Source of the DNA: Linepithema humile | Lineage: Eukaryota; Arthropoda; Insecta; Hymenoptera; Formicidae | Length of the DNA stretch: 64,000 nucleotides | NCBI RefSeq assembly: GCF_040581485.1 | Contig: NC_090133.1 | Location: 21,018,001 to 21,082,000, forward strand | Direction: 5' to 3' | In this document: positions 1 through 12,040 of the stretch, piece after piece | Numbering within the stretch: the first letter of the stretch is position 1 | Layout of the letters: each line of letters begins with the position of its first letter | Notes under the pieces: model-generated | Told to the model about the DNA's origin: nothing | Seen by the model: the letters and a program-made list of their open reading frames with translations, nothing else | Databases searched by the model: none | Made by a program: the position numbers and the translations under genes

Positions 1-3000
1 AAAATCTTTAGTTTTCATTCGACAAGTTAAATGCACGCTTTCGGAAAAGTTCTGTGCCGAGGAGGAGATCCAGTCGGATAAGTGTGTCTGTAACCCCGGC
101 TGTGCGATGAAATCCCGCAAGCACTTTCAGAGAGGCAAACATTAGTGAGTCGTACTAGTCCGGTTCACCCGCGCGTCTTTATTCCGCTGTCGGCTTTTCG
201 GTGAGTTCCCTTCCGATTCGGTCCATTTTGTTGACACTCGCCGGAACTCTAAACAGCTTCCGGCGGAAGTTTCCCGCAAGCCTCCCTGGGGCGAGAGTGG
301 ATCCCGAAACACCCTTTGGTTGGATATTTAAGCCGCCCCGTGGAAAAAGCGCCGAAGAGTAGCGCGCCAGCGCGCACCCTTCCTATGACGTCCGAGATTC
401 TCCCTTAATCTTGCTTGGCCATGCATTCGGAATTATCTTCTCCCGGCCTGCGTGTGTACGTTCGCGATAAATCTATCGCCCTCGACAAATCTTCCGCTTT
501 TGTAATTCCGCAGGGCGCAAATATGCACGACAGAATGTCTCTATGAATCAGAAGAGGGGCGTTAATGCAGATTACACTGCAACTTTATATTCGGTGGAAT
601 ATATAAATAAATTTTATAAATTTTTTCGATGCGAGACCGAAGTGGAGCACTTATTTATTAACCGCGAAATTGTTATGTTTAATTCGAGCTATTCCTACTT
701 TATTAATTAAACACCTAAGAGGCGCGTTACAATTTTAATAGTTATATAACTATATTTTTAAATATTTCACATCTTTTGATGTAACATTGAAAACGTGCCA
801 AAATGAAAATACCTCCAAATATATTGAATAACTGGCAATTGATATGTAAAACTAGATAATATTTCATAGAACGCATGATACAATTTTCAACAAACTGCCT
901 GGGGTAAAAGATAAAAATGATTTTTATTGTGAGATATCCGGTGAAATATGCGGGTTGACTATAGATCAACGTTGCTATTATAAGTGAATTCATATAGATT
1001 TGGATTGTTTGATCAATCGTCGTGTAAATGTTATCTTCTTAATACACAAAACAAATCCGCAAGCAAGCGAAATATTCCTTTATTCTGAACACGATAACGT
1101 AGCAGTTATATTATTTTTATTATTGCTAATCTTTTTACTAACTATCGGACATAATTAATTAAAGCGCCTTAAATTAATTTTGCTGCGGCGAAAATGTAGT
1201 GCAACAACACGGAAACTTTTGTTATACATATAGTAGATATTCTTGGCATGAGATATTGCAGCATCGCTCGATTTAGCCGTTCATAAATTTGTCTTCGAGG
1301 ATGTTTGAATTAAAGCTGCGCAAAGTGTATTTTCAACGCGTAAGATTTTATTAAGCAGGTCGTTGGTGTATCCGCGTTTACCCGCTCTTTATTGCGTTTA
1401 CTATGCGTGTGATAAATCTGTCAACTCGCGCGAAAGTTCAGGTCGTAACTTAGGAGCAACTTTGCGGTCCACAAAGGTGAAGTCACCGGGTTGGGACAGT
1501 GTGGACGAAAGTTCAGGGATCTCATGCAAATTTCATCTTCTTCGACTAATAAAATACACCCTCGCCTTGACGCAGGACTAAAGCGCATAGATCCTACATC
1601 GCTGTAACCAGCACTCGACAGTTTACTCGAAATTAATTTCCTGACGTCCGTTAATGCATTATCCCTTTTAAGTTGTGTATCTAGCGAAATGTAAATGCGT
1701 TATCGTATATTATTCTCGCAGCTTTATGACTTATGGGAGATATCGCAGTCACCGTAAATGTAAGTTTTACTGCCTCTCCGAAGAAGGGAGGCGGCGTAAT
1801 AAAGCAAAGATAAAGAACAGTCCGGAGTTCGATTAACTTCTCGCAATCGTAAATCCGCGCGATAAATTATTCTGACTTAACAATTCCGGGGAACTCCGTA
1901 AATTTAACTGAGCCAAATCGCGGAGCTCGCGAGAAGCTGAACTTTCTCATGCTAATATTCTTTCACTTCCACCTAATAAAATTTACAAGTATACGATGCC
2001 ACGTATCCACTATAACTTTTGTACGAACGTATTATACAATGTGTTACGTAAGAGAGTGGCCTTTAAAACGATCGCGACAGAATGCACCGTTCGTGATTAA
2101 ATAAAAATTTACCTCTTGTGAAACTTAAAAAATGTTACATTATGTAAATGGAAACTTGTTTCACTAATTTTGTTAGTGTTTTCCAATAATTTGATTTTAA
2201 TAGTCTATTTTTAATTTCTTTGTAGAAATTATTTAATAAAACCGTGCAATGTATTATTTATTTTTTGTATCTAAAAGAAAGCAATCGGAGACAGTAAGAG
2301 CGGAGATTGACGCGCCGTTACTTCCGCGAACGCAGTGTCCTATATTGGCGACGAATCTATAAAACAAAAGGAGAATTGGAAAAAATCCCCGGAAGGGAGA
2401 TGAATTTTGGAGCGCGGCTGCCGGCCTTCCTCTTCCGGCTAATAAAATTCCTGGGGTGTCGGTCGATTGCCGTGCCGGTATCGCGCGGCGGACTCGGAAC
2501 TCTCGCGCCACTTCGGTGCATAGAGGGTGTGTTTTCCAGCTGTGTAAACAGATTTTATGCGGAGTGTAACCACGAGACGCGCGAGGGAAAATTGTGTCTC
2601 TCATTGTCTATTCCAAAAGCCACTTGCGCCCGATGATATACTCTCCGCTTTTATCCGATTTCGAAGTAGCTTGTATTTTTCTTCGATACGAGGAGGCGAT
2701 GTAGTTCGTTTAATTGCAACAAGAATTATTTTTGTTAGAAATTGTTTCTTTCAGTGAAACATACTGGCGTATGTTGTATGACAGAAATATATTTCGTGAC
2801 GCAATATGAGTGACTCAGATGTTGAGATATCAATGTTGATGACACAACGAAATATGAAATACGAAACTTAATACGTCAAGGATACGAACTAAAAGCTTTT
2901 ACAGCCAGACCGAAAATACTGGCTTTGCCAATTCTTATTGTTACAAAAACAGAGTGACGAATTTTACGATTAGAGATTTCATCACTTGTGGATATTATTG

Positions 3001-3340
3001 ACCGAACGATTTAATCGCGCGTGCAAATATTTGCGTGGGAGAATTTATCGTGCCATCTATCATCCTTATCGTTTATGTAGGTAAACGGTCGATTAATTTC
3101 CTCGATCAAACAAATAACAACGCACAAAGTGCTTTGATGCATATTAAATCCGGAAACGTTATTATAGCAACCGATCCATCAGGCAACGGTCCTAGCTCTA
3201 ATGGAATTGATAATCTAACCGCTCGTCAAAGCGAACACCTATCGAGTTGAGGCAACAAACAGAATTAAATAATTCAAAGTCATTTGTCGGATAATTTTCC
3301 AGATGCAAAAAAGTCACGCTGTCAGGAAAAGCTTTTGATT
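1..3340. other. Non-coding DNA of mixed composition
   Basis: No supportable gene. The first 600 bases are moderately CpG-rich, 600-1350 is AT-rich, and 2280-2640 is a small GC-rich patch where frames are open on both strands (about 110 codons each), which points to composition and not coding. A 12-bp word (CGAAAGTTCAGG) occurs at 1431-1442 and again at 1506-1517; at this length it may be chance. No RNA gene or transposon remnant is seen. Confidence 0.6.
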
Positions 3341-4320
3341 ACGAATAAACACGCGAGTGAGATCGCGAAATTTGAAATCGAGCAGCGATGAGCAAATGTG
3401 TATTCATTGCAAAAATAATGATTCTACGTACGAAGCCCCCCCTTTACACGGCGGGCACACCTGTACATTATCGCAACTATCAATTTATAAAAGCGCGAGA
3501 AACCGCAAAAAGGGTCGCGAGTACCGCCGCCACTGTTCCTCACCGATATTGTCCTTCTGCTGAATTCCCAGAGCGATTTTCGCAATCAGCCGAGGGTTGG
3601 AAATACAGTGGCCGCGTGAGTAATTACAGGCGGCCGGGGGAGCCAGGAGGCGCGTCACAGGCCGGTTCGCGGAGTGCGTGCCACGCAACGCTTACCGCGG
3701 TAATCATACATGCGTAACGCGAGACCGCAGGGCTCGTATATCGTCCAGTTATTACTGGCCGTGCGTACGATTGCATTGTTGCACGTGCTGCGGATGCAAC
3801 TGTGTCGCCGCTGCATTACGCCAGGGGCGTAGGTATCATATCGCGAGAACGAGTGTCATGAAGGGTGGCGGCCCTATTCTTCTTTTGTTTTCCTCGTGAA
3901 AAGGAAGATGGGAAGCGTGCTGTGAATCGAATATCATCATTTCAACCCCTGTCGAATTATGCGCGAAGACAAAGATGCCATTTTCACGATCGATCTATGT
4001 TGAAAAGGGCATCTTTGATTGTTCCTTATTGCATACTGTATTCGCGGTGTACTTTACTGCACGGCGCTTTGTAAACCGGGCGACTTCGTTCGATCGCACG
4101 CGTGCGATTTCGCGCACGCGAATGTGTCACAAAGTCGCGGCACGACGACGCAGTTATCGGATTTACGACAGAGAAGCGGAAAAGCAGTGCACGGAAAAAA
4201 ATCCTTCGTGATAAACAAACTGATGAAGGAAAAAAAAAAGAAACATAACTGTGTTATTTCCAAACATCTGTTTTATAGTCAATATTTCGCTGTGTGTGCT
4301 CGAGGCGAATAGAAAGTTAA
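3341..4320. other. CpG-rich island, no recognisable gene
   Basis: CG dinucleotides are dense from about 3480 to 4160, with frames open in several phases on both strands. A TATAAAAG word sits at 3486-3493, but no initiator or clear first exon follows, so no promoter is called. A perfect 16-bp palindrome lies at 4093-4108. After 4180 the sequence turns AT-rich. Confidence 0.55.
4093..4108. repeat. 16-bp perfect palindrome
   Basis: ATCGCACG followed directly by its reverse complement CGTGCGAT. The next bases (TTTCGCGCACGCG) partly repeat the same letters, so the area could form a small GC-rich hairpin or hold overlapping factor sites. No function is assigned. Confidence 0.8.
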
Positions 4321-5606
4321 TTATAGTTTGTTTGATGTTGACTTTTATTTCTTTTGCAGTTTTCTTTTTTTTGCGTTATCTCGTTGCGATTAATGAAAAA
4401 GGATGAAAGGCAGAACTTCACTTAACAGTTATTTCGCTTGTTTTGTCAGTTATGTTCAGTCATTATTGATCATCGAACGCACACATTTCCATTGTAATAG
4501 TGAATGAAAATGTGCGGAAGACCATTAATCAGATACTGAATTATTGTCATAACGAGCACACGTGAAACACAAATAGACGTGTCTTACAGTATCATGGCAG
4601 TTAAATTTTTTTATCTTATATATGAACAGCATCTGTATATCTATCTGTGTATCCATCTGTGTAGCCATAAATTTCGTGCAAAGATGACTTGCGCGAAATG
4701 TTAAAAAATTCACACACGCGCGCTTTTAGTGTCTAAAATCGTGTTACGCACACTTTAATTCTACATATCCGTGTTTACGAGCGCTTTTAGGATTTTAAAA
4801 CTCCAGATTTCTAGCAGCGACGTATATTTATATTAAAACTAGAAAATATATTCTAATGCGTTACGATTCGTTCCCGAAACGAAACAAGGGGAACCGTGTG
4901 ACAAATTGATGTCCGACGAAATTTTTGAAGACATTATTTACAAAGGAAATTTATCTTTTACTAAATCTTGAATGAGTTTTATTTTAACAGAAACGTCATT
5001 TGAGATAAATTTAAAATCGTAATATTTAAATCTGTAGATAAAGAGAATGGTCACAGGTTTCGGTTTAATCTTGCGAAAACAAAATTGTCTTTATTCAGAA
5101 CTTTCTTCTGTGTTCTTTTTTTTATCTTTTATGTTCTTTTAAAATATACAAGTATGCAATCTTTTTTATGGTGAACTACGCAAGCGCTTGCTATTTTTTA
5201 TTCTAGAGAACACTTGTGCAAGAATTTGTCTTGTTTCTGCCGTTCACTCCCGGTAAGCTGAAAATAATACATGCACAAAAGAATTTGCTTTGAATATCTT
5301 TCCGTCGCGAGATTATTATTTGAAAACAGAAAAACGTGACGGTATGTCAAACAGCCGTTCTAGACGATGACTCTTGGGGAGCTTCTTCACAGAATAGCGC
5401 GAGCTACGTGTGTTATTTCAATAAAGACGTATAGATTTGTGTAGCGTGTAGCTCGACTAGGTGATTTCGCATACACCTACGTTCCCGAAGGGGTCGGTGT
5501 GGTGAATTCCAAAACAGCCGACGCTGAAAATAAACGCGGGGGCGCTTTTACTCAAAACAACGAACGTTCACAACCAAATCTAGCGTGTGGCTCTTCGTCT
5601 CTCGCG

Positions 5607-5648
5607 TATCGTTATCGATAAACGATAAGCATATCGGTGAAATCGATA
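5607..5648. promoter_or_regulatory. Cluster of DRE/BEAF-like TATCGATA words
   Basis: Within 42 bases there is one full TATCGATA (5613-5620), TATCG at 5607-5611 and 5632-5636, ACGATA at 5622-5627 and TCGATA at 5643-5648. In Drosophila, TATCGATA is the DREF-bound core promoter element, and clustered CGATA words bind the insulator protein BEAF-32. Whether the same proteins read these words in this species is an inference. No transcript start or first exon could be tied to the cluster. Confidence 0.3.
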
Positions 5649-6190
5649 TTCTTTTCTGGTAAAGTAATATTTTCTCATATATTTTGTATCGCGCTTTTAT
5701 ATCCTATAAGATTGACATGTTCAGATATGAAAAGAAATTATTGAAAATACCTGACATACTTTTGTTTTAGATTGTTCAACGTGAGATATAAATTGTTCTA
5801 AAAAATGTTTTAATCCCTCCTCGCTTTCAATTTTTACGACTCGATAATATAAATGTTATGAGAACATAAACGCATTTCACAATTTTTAACGAAAATTCCA
5901 AAAAAGTATTGGAAAAACTATTAAAATATATTAATCATAATATATTTCTCACATAAATACATATATGATCGTGTAAGATAAGGATTGTTTATTACTTCAG
6001 TATATTGAGCATTACTATCTTTCAGGCGTTACAAATCCCAGAGATGCTTTGCCCTTTTTTTCATCGTCGCCTTAGTGCGAGTCAGAAAATTCACCGGCGA
6101 ATTCAAGTGGACTTCACATTCGACGATTTACGGCAGTTCTCGGGCACATCTTTTCTCTCTGTCTAACTCGGCGCGCGCTATCCCTTCGCT

Positions 6191-6210
6191 CTTTCTTTCT
6201 TTCTTTCTTT
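6191..6210. repeat. (CTTT)5 microsatellite
   Basis: Five uninterrupted CTTT units, followed by an AT-rich flank. Confidence 0.95.
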
Positions 6211-7480
6211 ATCGGATAAAGGGCATTAGAGAGCCGCTTAGGTGCAACCCATAAAAGATAATATATTTTGCGCGATTCGAGTATGCCCGGGTCAATTCTC
6301 TCGAGAAGAAATCTGGGAAAGAAGTCAGGTTGATGCAGATCGCTCCGGAAATTTATATCTGTTCGACAAATTATAGCGGACTCGGCGCTTGTAGATGCGG
6401 AAAGGAATGATCTAGATAATATTATCTGACAGAAGAATCACGCGATTCAGTAAATTATTCAGCGCAATAAAGCTTAGAATTTACTTTGCGAAATATTCAA
6501 AAATGTGATATTAAAATATTTCTTGAGTTTGTTATTTCTACAGAAGTAAGCAAAAAAATTTGACTGAAACAATTTTTCTTTGTATTATTCGATTACGGTG
6601 TAAAATAACAGCATTGCAATGTATCTCTGTGGTTTTTTAATTATCTGGTTTATAAAGCAGCGGCGATTATCGCGTATTTCCGATTTCTCTCAAGTCGCGT
6701 TCGGGGAAAAAGCAAGAAAGTCTCATTCGTGTTCAAAGGGTGGGTGACTACGTGCGCCTCCCTCTCCGATTAAACCGCGATAGACGGAATATCGGATAAA
6801 TGGATACCTCCCCCGCGAGCGCGGTATCTCACAGAGTCGCGCAACCATCGCCAAACTTGCTGCGAAACTGCGCCATCGCGCTCGAGATCTATTTGTTCCC
6901 GACGATCCACGAGATAGAGCTAGCGAAGATAGTGAATCCTCTTACTATGTAACTCGTGTGGGTGAACGACGGTCCGAAATGCTGTGGTAGAAATTCAAAT
7001 CGTCGCATCAGCGTGTTGCGCTTGCCAATCCATTTTTCAATCAAATACGAGAAAAACCGAGAAAAAAATTTACGCACATAAATTTATAATTAAAAAGAAC
7101 TCTATCTCTATGGTTTTCCTCTCTCGGAAAAAAATTGTAAAATTTTAATCAGTACGCCATCAACCGAATATAGGTATACAGTAAGCATTAATATGTTTTA
7201 TTAACTAAACATCAAGATTAAAATTGGACTTTTAAAAAATGAATTCTTTCAGCCATTTGGTATACAAAAGAATGTATGTATATCTCTCTGCAGAGTCACA
7301 TTTTTCAATAGAAAATATTAAAATTGTTGAATTATTCTATAAAAAAGATCTTATATAAAAATACTCGTCTGTTCCATTCATTGCTATTAGCGTAATTCCA
7401 ATAAGGCGAAATATATGCGAAGGAACCTACATTTCGTTTTCAAATTCAAACTAGCGCGTTTAATCTGCCTCTTGCATTAT

Positions 7481-8720
7481 CGGCAAAGTCAGCTTTAAAT
7501 CACCACTAATGCTCGAGATAACGAGCGAATAAGATAAACTCTCTCTACGTGATTTCCTGATAAACGCATTCGACTACCAGCGACCTGCCTAGGTAAACGG
7601 GCATGAGAATACCGCCTGGATGGTGTGAGAGAGGCGCCGCTCAAAGGACGCGAGAAGAACGGTGGCGCGCGTTCGCGAAAGGGGCGCAAACTTTGGTGCC
7701 GGAGATTCAAAGACGGCGAGCGAGCTACGAAAGAGGGATAAATCTAGAGAAGGGCGGAGCCGAACCGGGTTGAATCCTAATTACGACGACCCAGAGGCGC
7801 GTTAGACGTGACCCAGGACTAAACTCCGGTCTAAGGACTCAGGCTAAGAGCCGAGCGATGGCTGGAGGTAGTAGTTTCACGGAGGGAAGGGTATGGTGGG
7901 GTTAAATGTTGCCGCTAGCAAAGAGCCGTCGGATCCACCAGAGAGGATTCGGAGTGCGCGTCCATTTCGTCCTCGGAAAGCATCCCACGGGTGGCGTTCC
8001 GCTTCGTGGTAAAATTAACGCCTCAGTCTGGATGGTCTTACTCTCAGCCGGCCGACTTCTAATGCGATCTGAGAAACTTTCGGCTTGCTTATTCCGCCGC
8101 ACTGTGAAAATCGCGCGACAAAATCCCGCTACACCGCAGCACACGAGTGCCGAAAACTTTTTTCTCTGTAAAACTGCATTTCACCTGCTTCAACGTGCTC
8201 GCGCTTCCAGTTCACTTCTGGCGACGAATGGGTTTAATTCCAAAATTAATCAGCAACCGCGTGTTATCGCGCGTTATGTCATTCCGCTATTTACGCGTCA
8301 AATGCATTTGAATGCTCGTGAACTTCGAATGTGCTCCTAAAATCCGCACCGAAAGATCTCCCGGAGGAGACCTTGAAACTTCGGACGCCAGTAAATTTCG
8401 CCGAAAGGCTTCCGGTCTGAAATTAGCACCTCGCTTAATGCTACGGCTGATAGCCGCCAGGTCGGGTTTCCGGCGTACTGCCAGAGGCCCGCGCACGACC
8501 TCTGCACCCGAATGAGGCACGAAGTGAACTGCTGGGCGCGTCCATCCACCGAGGACCACTCACCGAACATGATCTCGAATTAAGCACGATTTCTAGTAAG
8601 GAGTAGCGCGTGCACGGTGAATGAACGTCTTTAGCTTGTCACGTTGCCTGACCACGTAATGCACCTCGTATCGTTCGTGCGAGACCTTTCTAAAGATCTT
8701 TGATCTCACGCGAGTGAATT
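7481..8720. other. CpG-rich island, no recognisable gene
   Basis: About 1.2 kb of CpG-dense DNA. A 144-codon plus-strand frame (7906-8340) and an 80-codon minus-strand frame overlap each other at 7902-8144, with further overlapping frames at 8287-8570 on both strands. None shows a domain, repeat or signal peptide I recognise. Openness on both strands fits high GC, with few TAA/TAG codons, better than selection for protein. Confidence 0.55.
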
Positions 8721-9573
8721 ATTATATATTTTATACTACAAAAAAATTGTGAAATTACAATTATTATATGGATAATTTTGAGACTAATTATTTTATAACG
8801 TTAAGAATTAATTTCATTTGCAAGCTGTGAATTTACATACGTGTGAAAATTATCGACTATAATAGTTATAATTTTTTAAAGAACAGCAGAACGCTTTTTG
8901 CGTTTATGCATATTAGAAAAGGCTCTATATTTTCTAGTCTTTTTTTCTTTTCTTTCTTTAAATCTCTGGTTGCAATAATTAAGAATATTATTTCCTTCAA
9001 TGTTTTTCCTGCTTAAAAAAATTAAGTATTAAGCATTAAGTATTTTGTCGTATATTTTTATTTCTTAATATTAGAAATGTAATTTTTTTATGTACTCTGT
9101 GGTTTTATAATTATATTCAAGCATCAGAGACATGCACAAGAAATGAGATATGTAATTGTGAATCAGTACATTGTGGACACTGTCGCAAATCTCGACGCAT
9201 TCTCCGCATCTTTATCATTATAACGTCATAATTAACAGAGCCGAGTGCTTGAAAGTATCGCGCGCAATTTATTCTCATTAGCGAGAGAGCTTTTCGTTAC
9301 TGCGAACTCGCTGCGACTGCGATGGGCTTGCGCTCGCGGGCAAATACCGTTCAGCCGTGTAAAATAATAGAGTCGCTAATACCGTGGCCCTCGAGGCTTA
9401 TGAAGGCCCGGCGTGTGCTGCGCACACACGATAATTTCGAGTGGATGCTGTTGCGCGCCAGCCGCGTATATATAAACTTTCAAAAAACGATAATACCTGT
9501 CGCACGCGCTCCGCTCGAAGATCCCGCTGGTATTTTGCGGTGAATTTCACTTGGCGGTAATAGGATCACGCGA

Positions 9574-9601
9574 AGATAAACTCCGGGATTAGGGGATTAT
9601 C
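9574..9601. promoter_or_regulatory. Paired GGATTA (Otd/Bicoid-type) words with GATA words
   Basis: GGATTA occurs at 9586-9591 and 9594-9599, spaced 8 bp apart in the same orientation. AGATAA lies just upstream at 9574-9579, and a reverse-strand GATAA overlaps the second GGATTA. GGATTA is the core site of K50 homeodomain proteins such as Orthodenticle. Close pairs next to GATA words are typical of insect enhancers, but short words like these also occur by chance. Confidence 0.25.
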
Positions 9602-9934
9602 GAGTAACCTGCGTGCGTGCGGGCAACCTTAATGGTATGCTAATTTGGCGCTAATTCTGAAGGGAAACAGCTAATAACTCAACGGCGTGCTAACCACGAA
9701 GACCTCTCCTCCCTTCATTGGCGCGGGCCCCGATATAATTCCGCTAACTCGCGCTTGTCTCTCGGCGAATATGAGCGTAACACGTGTTATTCCTCCCACG
9801 ACGTCTCCCAAGGCGAGCTCATCGTTCGCGGTCGTTTACCGAAAATGTTTCCGGTAGTTGCATCAAGCGGACAAAGTTTTAGAGAGCTGCTAATTGAATT
9901 ACAATTCGCGCATATTACGTTGTCGCCGTCTCCA

Positions 9935-9949
9935 TCGTCGTCGTCGTCG
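9935..9949. repeat. (TCG)5 trinucleotide tract
   Basis: Five perfect TCG units at the edge of a CpG-rich patch. It gives short aspartate or serine runs in chance reading frames. Confidence 0.9.
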
Positions 9950-11793
9950 AGTAAACTTACGATTATAATCACATCGTGAAATTGAGGTGCGGTGCGGAGA
10001 TATGCCGTAAAACCCATGTTGTGTTGTAACTTTGCTTGTGACTGTCGTTTAGGTGGTGCAACGCTTTAACGCAAAACGGATACACATATGACAGGTAAAG
10101 TTACGATACAGTGTGACGCAATGTCGTGTGAAACATATGTTAGTTATAGTTGGATTTATGCCTCGTACCGAGCGTAAATACAGCATAATTTGAATTCCTG
10201 AATTTCATTTATCCATTAATTTCATTAAAATTATTCTCCATTAATATATACTCAAAATTATGTTTATCTATTGTTCAAATTATTATAAATAATTAAGATT
10301 CGACATTTACTAATTATACATTCGTCATCGATTAAAGTGTGGAAATGTTGATCAAGGTCGCGGTACAGCGATCAACATGCTGGAACAAAATAGCGGCGAC
10401 GAAATACTTTCCTTAAGCATCGCGTATCTTTGATAAGAAAGAAAGGTAGCGTGTTCGGAACCGTGGACATCCGTTTAATCTGTAATCTGCGAATCGGCTT
10501 TACCGGCAATAGTTTCACACTTTAGGGATTTTGGTATGCAAATGCCGGCGAAGAAACACGCGCGGTATATCGGTGGCGGCTGGCCACTCGCCAGCTACTA
10601 TTCCTTGCAGCCGCTAGCTATCGCGACCCGCACCGGCACGTTGCATATTGCAATGTGGATTGGAATCACGAAATCACACCGAAGGGTGAAACAAAGATGC
10701 ATTCGTGGAGAAAGTGTCGTATCTTTTTGTCGCGGGACAATTAAATCGCACGTAAAATTTACGCGAAACTTTTACTAAGTTCCGTAAAAATATTACTTTA
10801 TATCTGCATATAAATGTTTTATTTTAAAATAAACTTGAATCAAGTGAAATGAATAATTTCGATAAGGCATAATTATGAAATGATGATGAAGATATATTAT
10901 AATAAAATTTTTATAATCAAATCAAGCTGTTTTTAAAATAATAACTTTATATATTTATATTTAGTTTACTTTTTCAAATCAATTTTCTCTTTTTTTTTCT
11001 CGATTTTGCAGAAGAAATAATTTAAATTTTTTACTTGCAATAATTGTGTCATCACTTGTGAGACTATAAACTTTTACTTTTTTATCATATTTTATTAATA
11101 ATTGTTTACAATTATAATTAAAATTAACGATTGCTTATAGTTATTAATAAACTTGTTTAATTTGGAAGTTCTGGAGATTTTATTAAGTTATATTTATATT
11201 ATTAAACTTTGCGATGCCAATAGAAATATTGTGGAAGATGCTATGTTTACCTTTTATTATAGATAAAGCGAAAATTGAATAATGCATCAAGAGAGTGAAG
11301 ACTTCCCTGCTGAGAATTAGGCGGAACTTCTTGGAGATTGCATCGGCCGCGGCGTGCTCGCGTGAAGGACGATTAAACGCATCAAGCGCGAAATATCTAA
11401 CGGTTCATGCTTTTAGCTTAACGCTGTGTAATTATTATAGTTTCGCAATACGTTACAAGGAGAGCGATAAGAATCGAGGTAGCTGTACGTGCTGGCAACA
11501 CGCCGCGCGATAATACGTTCAACGGGAGTTGAAATTCAAGAGCCTCCTGTGGCTTTTCAACTAGAATGTGCGCAGCTGCATGTGAAGGTTTAAATATCCA
11601 CGTTGAAGCGTTGTTTAATCTTGGGAAAACGACGCTCTTTTAAGAAAAAGGAGCGATGCGTCATACGATAAAAGCACTGCATATAAGCGTTTGCGTGTTA
11701 TGACGTTGACTTTCTTTTCGCGAATAAATATCTCTGTAGTGCGCCCGATGATTTTGCATACAAAACATATACAAGCTTTTGATGTGTTTGCTT

Positions 11794-11830
11794 CTAACTT
11801 TATATGATATTTATTCTGTTTTAGGTGAGT
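11794..11830 (+). promoter_or_regulatory. Candidate recursive-splicing ratchet point 1
   Basis: A 3' splice site is joined directly to a 5' splice site. There is a CTAAC branch-point word at 11794-11798 (branch A at 11797) and a T-rich tract ending TTCTGTTTTAG at 11824. GTGAGT follows at once at 11825-11830. The branch-to-AG distance of 27 nt is normal for insects. Ratchet points in long Drosophila introns have this layout (pyrimidine tract, AG, GTRAGT) and let the intron be removed in steps without leaving an exon. The combination is seen in the sequence; its use in splicing is inferred. It could instead be a true 3' splice site or chance. Confidence 0.4.
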
Positions 11831-12012
11831 CACAAAAACACTTTGCCGCACAAAGGAAGGGAATGCAGAGAAAATGCATGTACTTTATCTCAATCTGGAA
11901 AAAGGGGAGCACGATGACGGTAAAAATACATAAGAATATTTGCAAAGCAAAATAGTATAATATAAATTATGATTCCGAACAGATGCATTAGTTGTGGATA
12001 AATAATTTAGTA

Positions 12013-12040
12013 TTTTTTTTTGTTTTTTTTTTTTTTTTTT
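12013..12040. repeat. Poly-T tract with one G
   Basis: Eight or more T, one G, then 18 T. It has no recognisable retroposon body on either side. Confidence 0.9.

Larger units (their letters stand above)
4321..7480. other. AT-rich gene-free stretch
   Basis: Mostly AT-rich DNA without a coding frame longer than about 60 codons. It holds the DRE-like cluster at 5607-5648, a CTTT microsatellite at 6191-6210 and a small CpG-rich patch at 6660-6900. Confidence 0.6.
8721..11280. other. AT-rich DNA enclosing a GC-rich patch
   Basis: 8721-9230 and 10190-11280 are AT-rich with poly-T tracts and nothing else seen. 9231-9980 is CpG-richer and holds an Otd/GATA-type word cluster (9574-9601) and a (TCG)5 tract (9935-9949). 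A short CpG-rich patch at 10360-10720 has no recognisable feature. Confidence 0.55.

Noticed and set aside
3486..3493. TATAAAAG as a promoter
   Set aside because: No initiator, donor site or open first exon was found at a sensible distance downstream.
7767..7777. GGGTTGAATCC, resembling a tRNA B box
   Set aside because: No A box or cloverleaf-forming arms could be found at the right spacing upstream.
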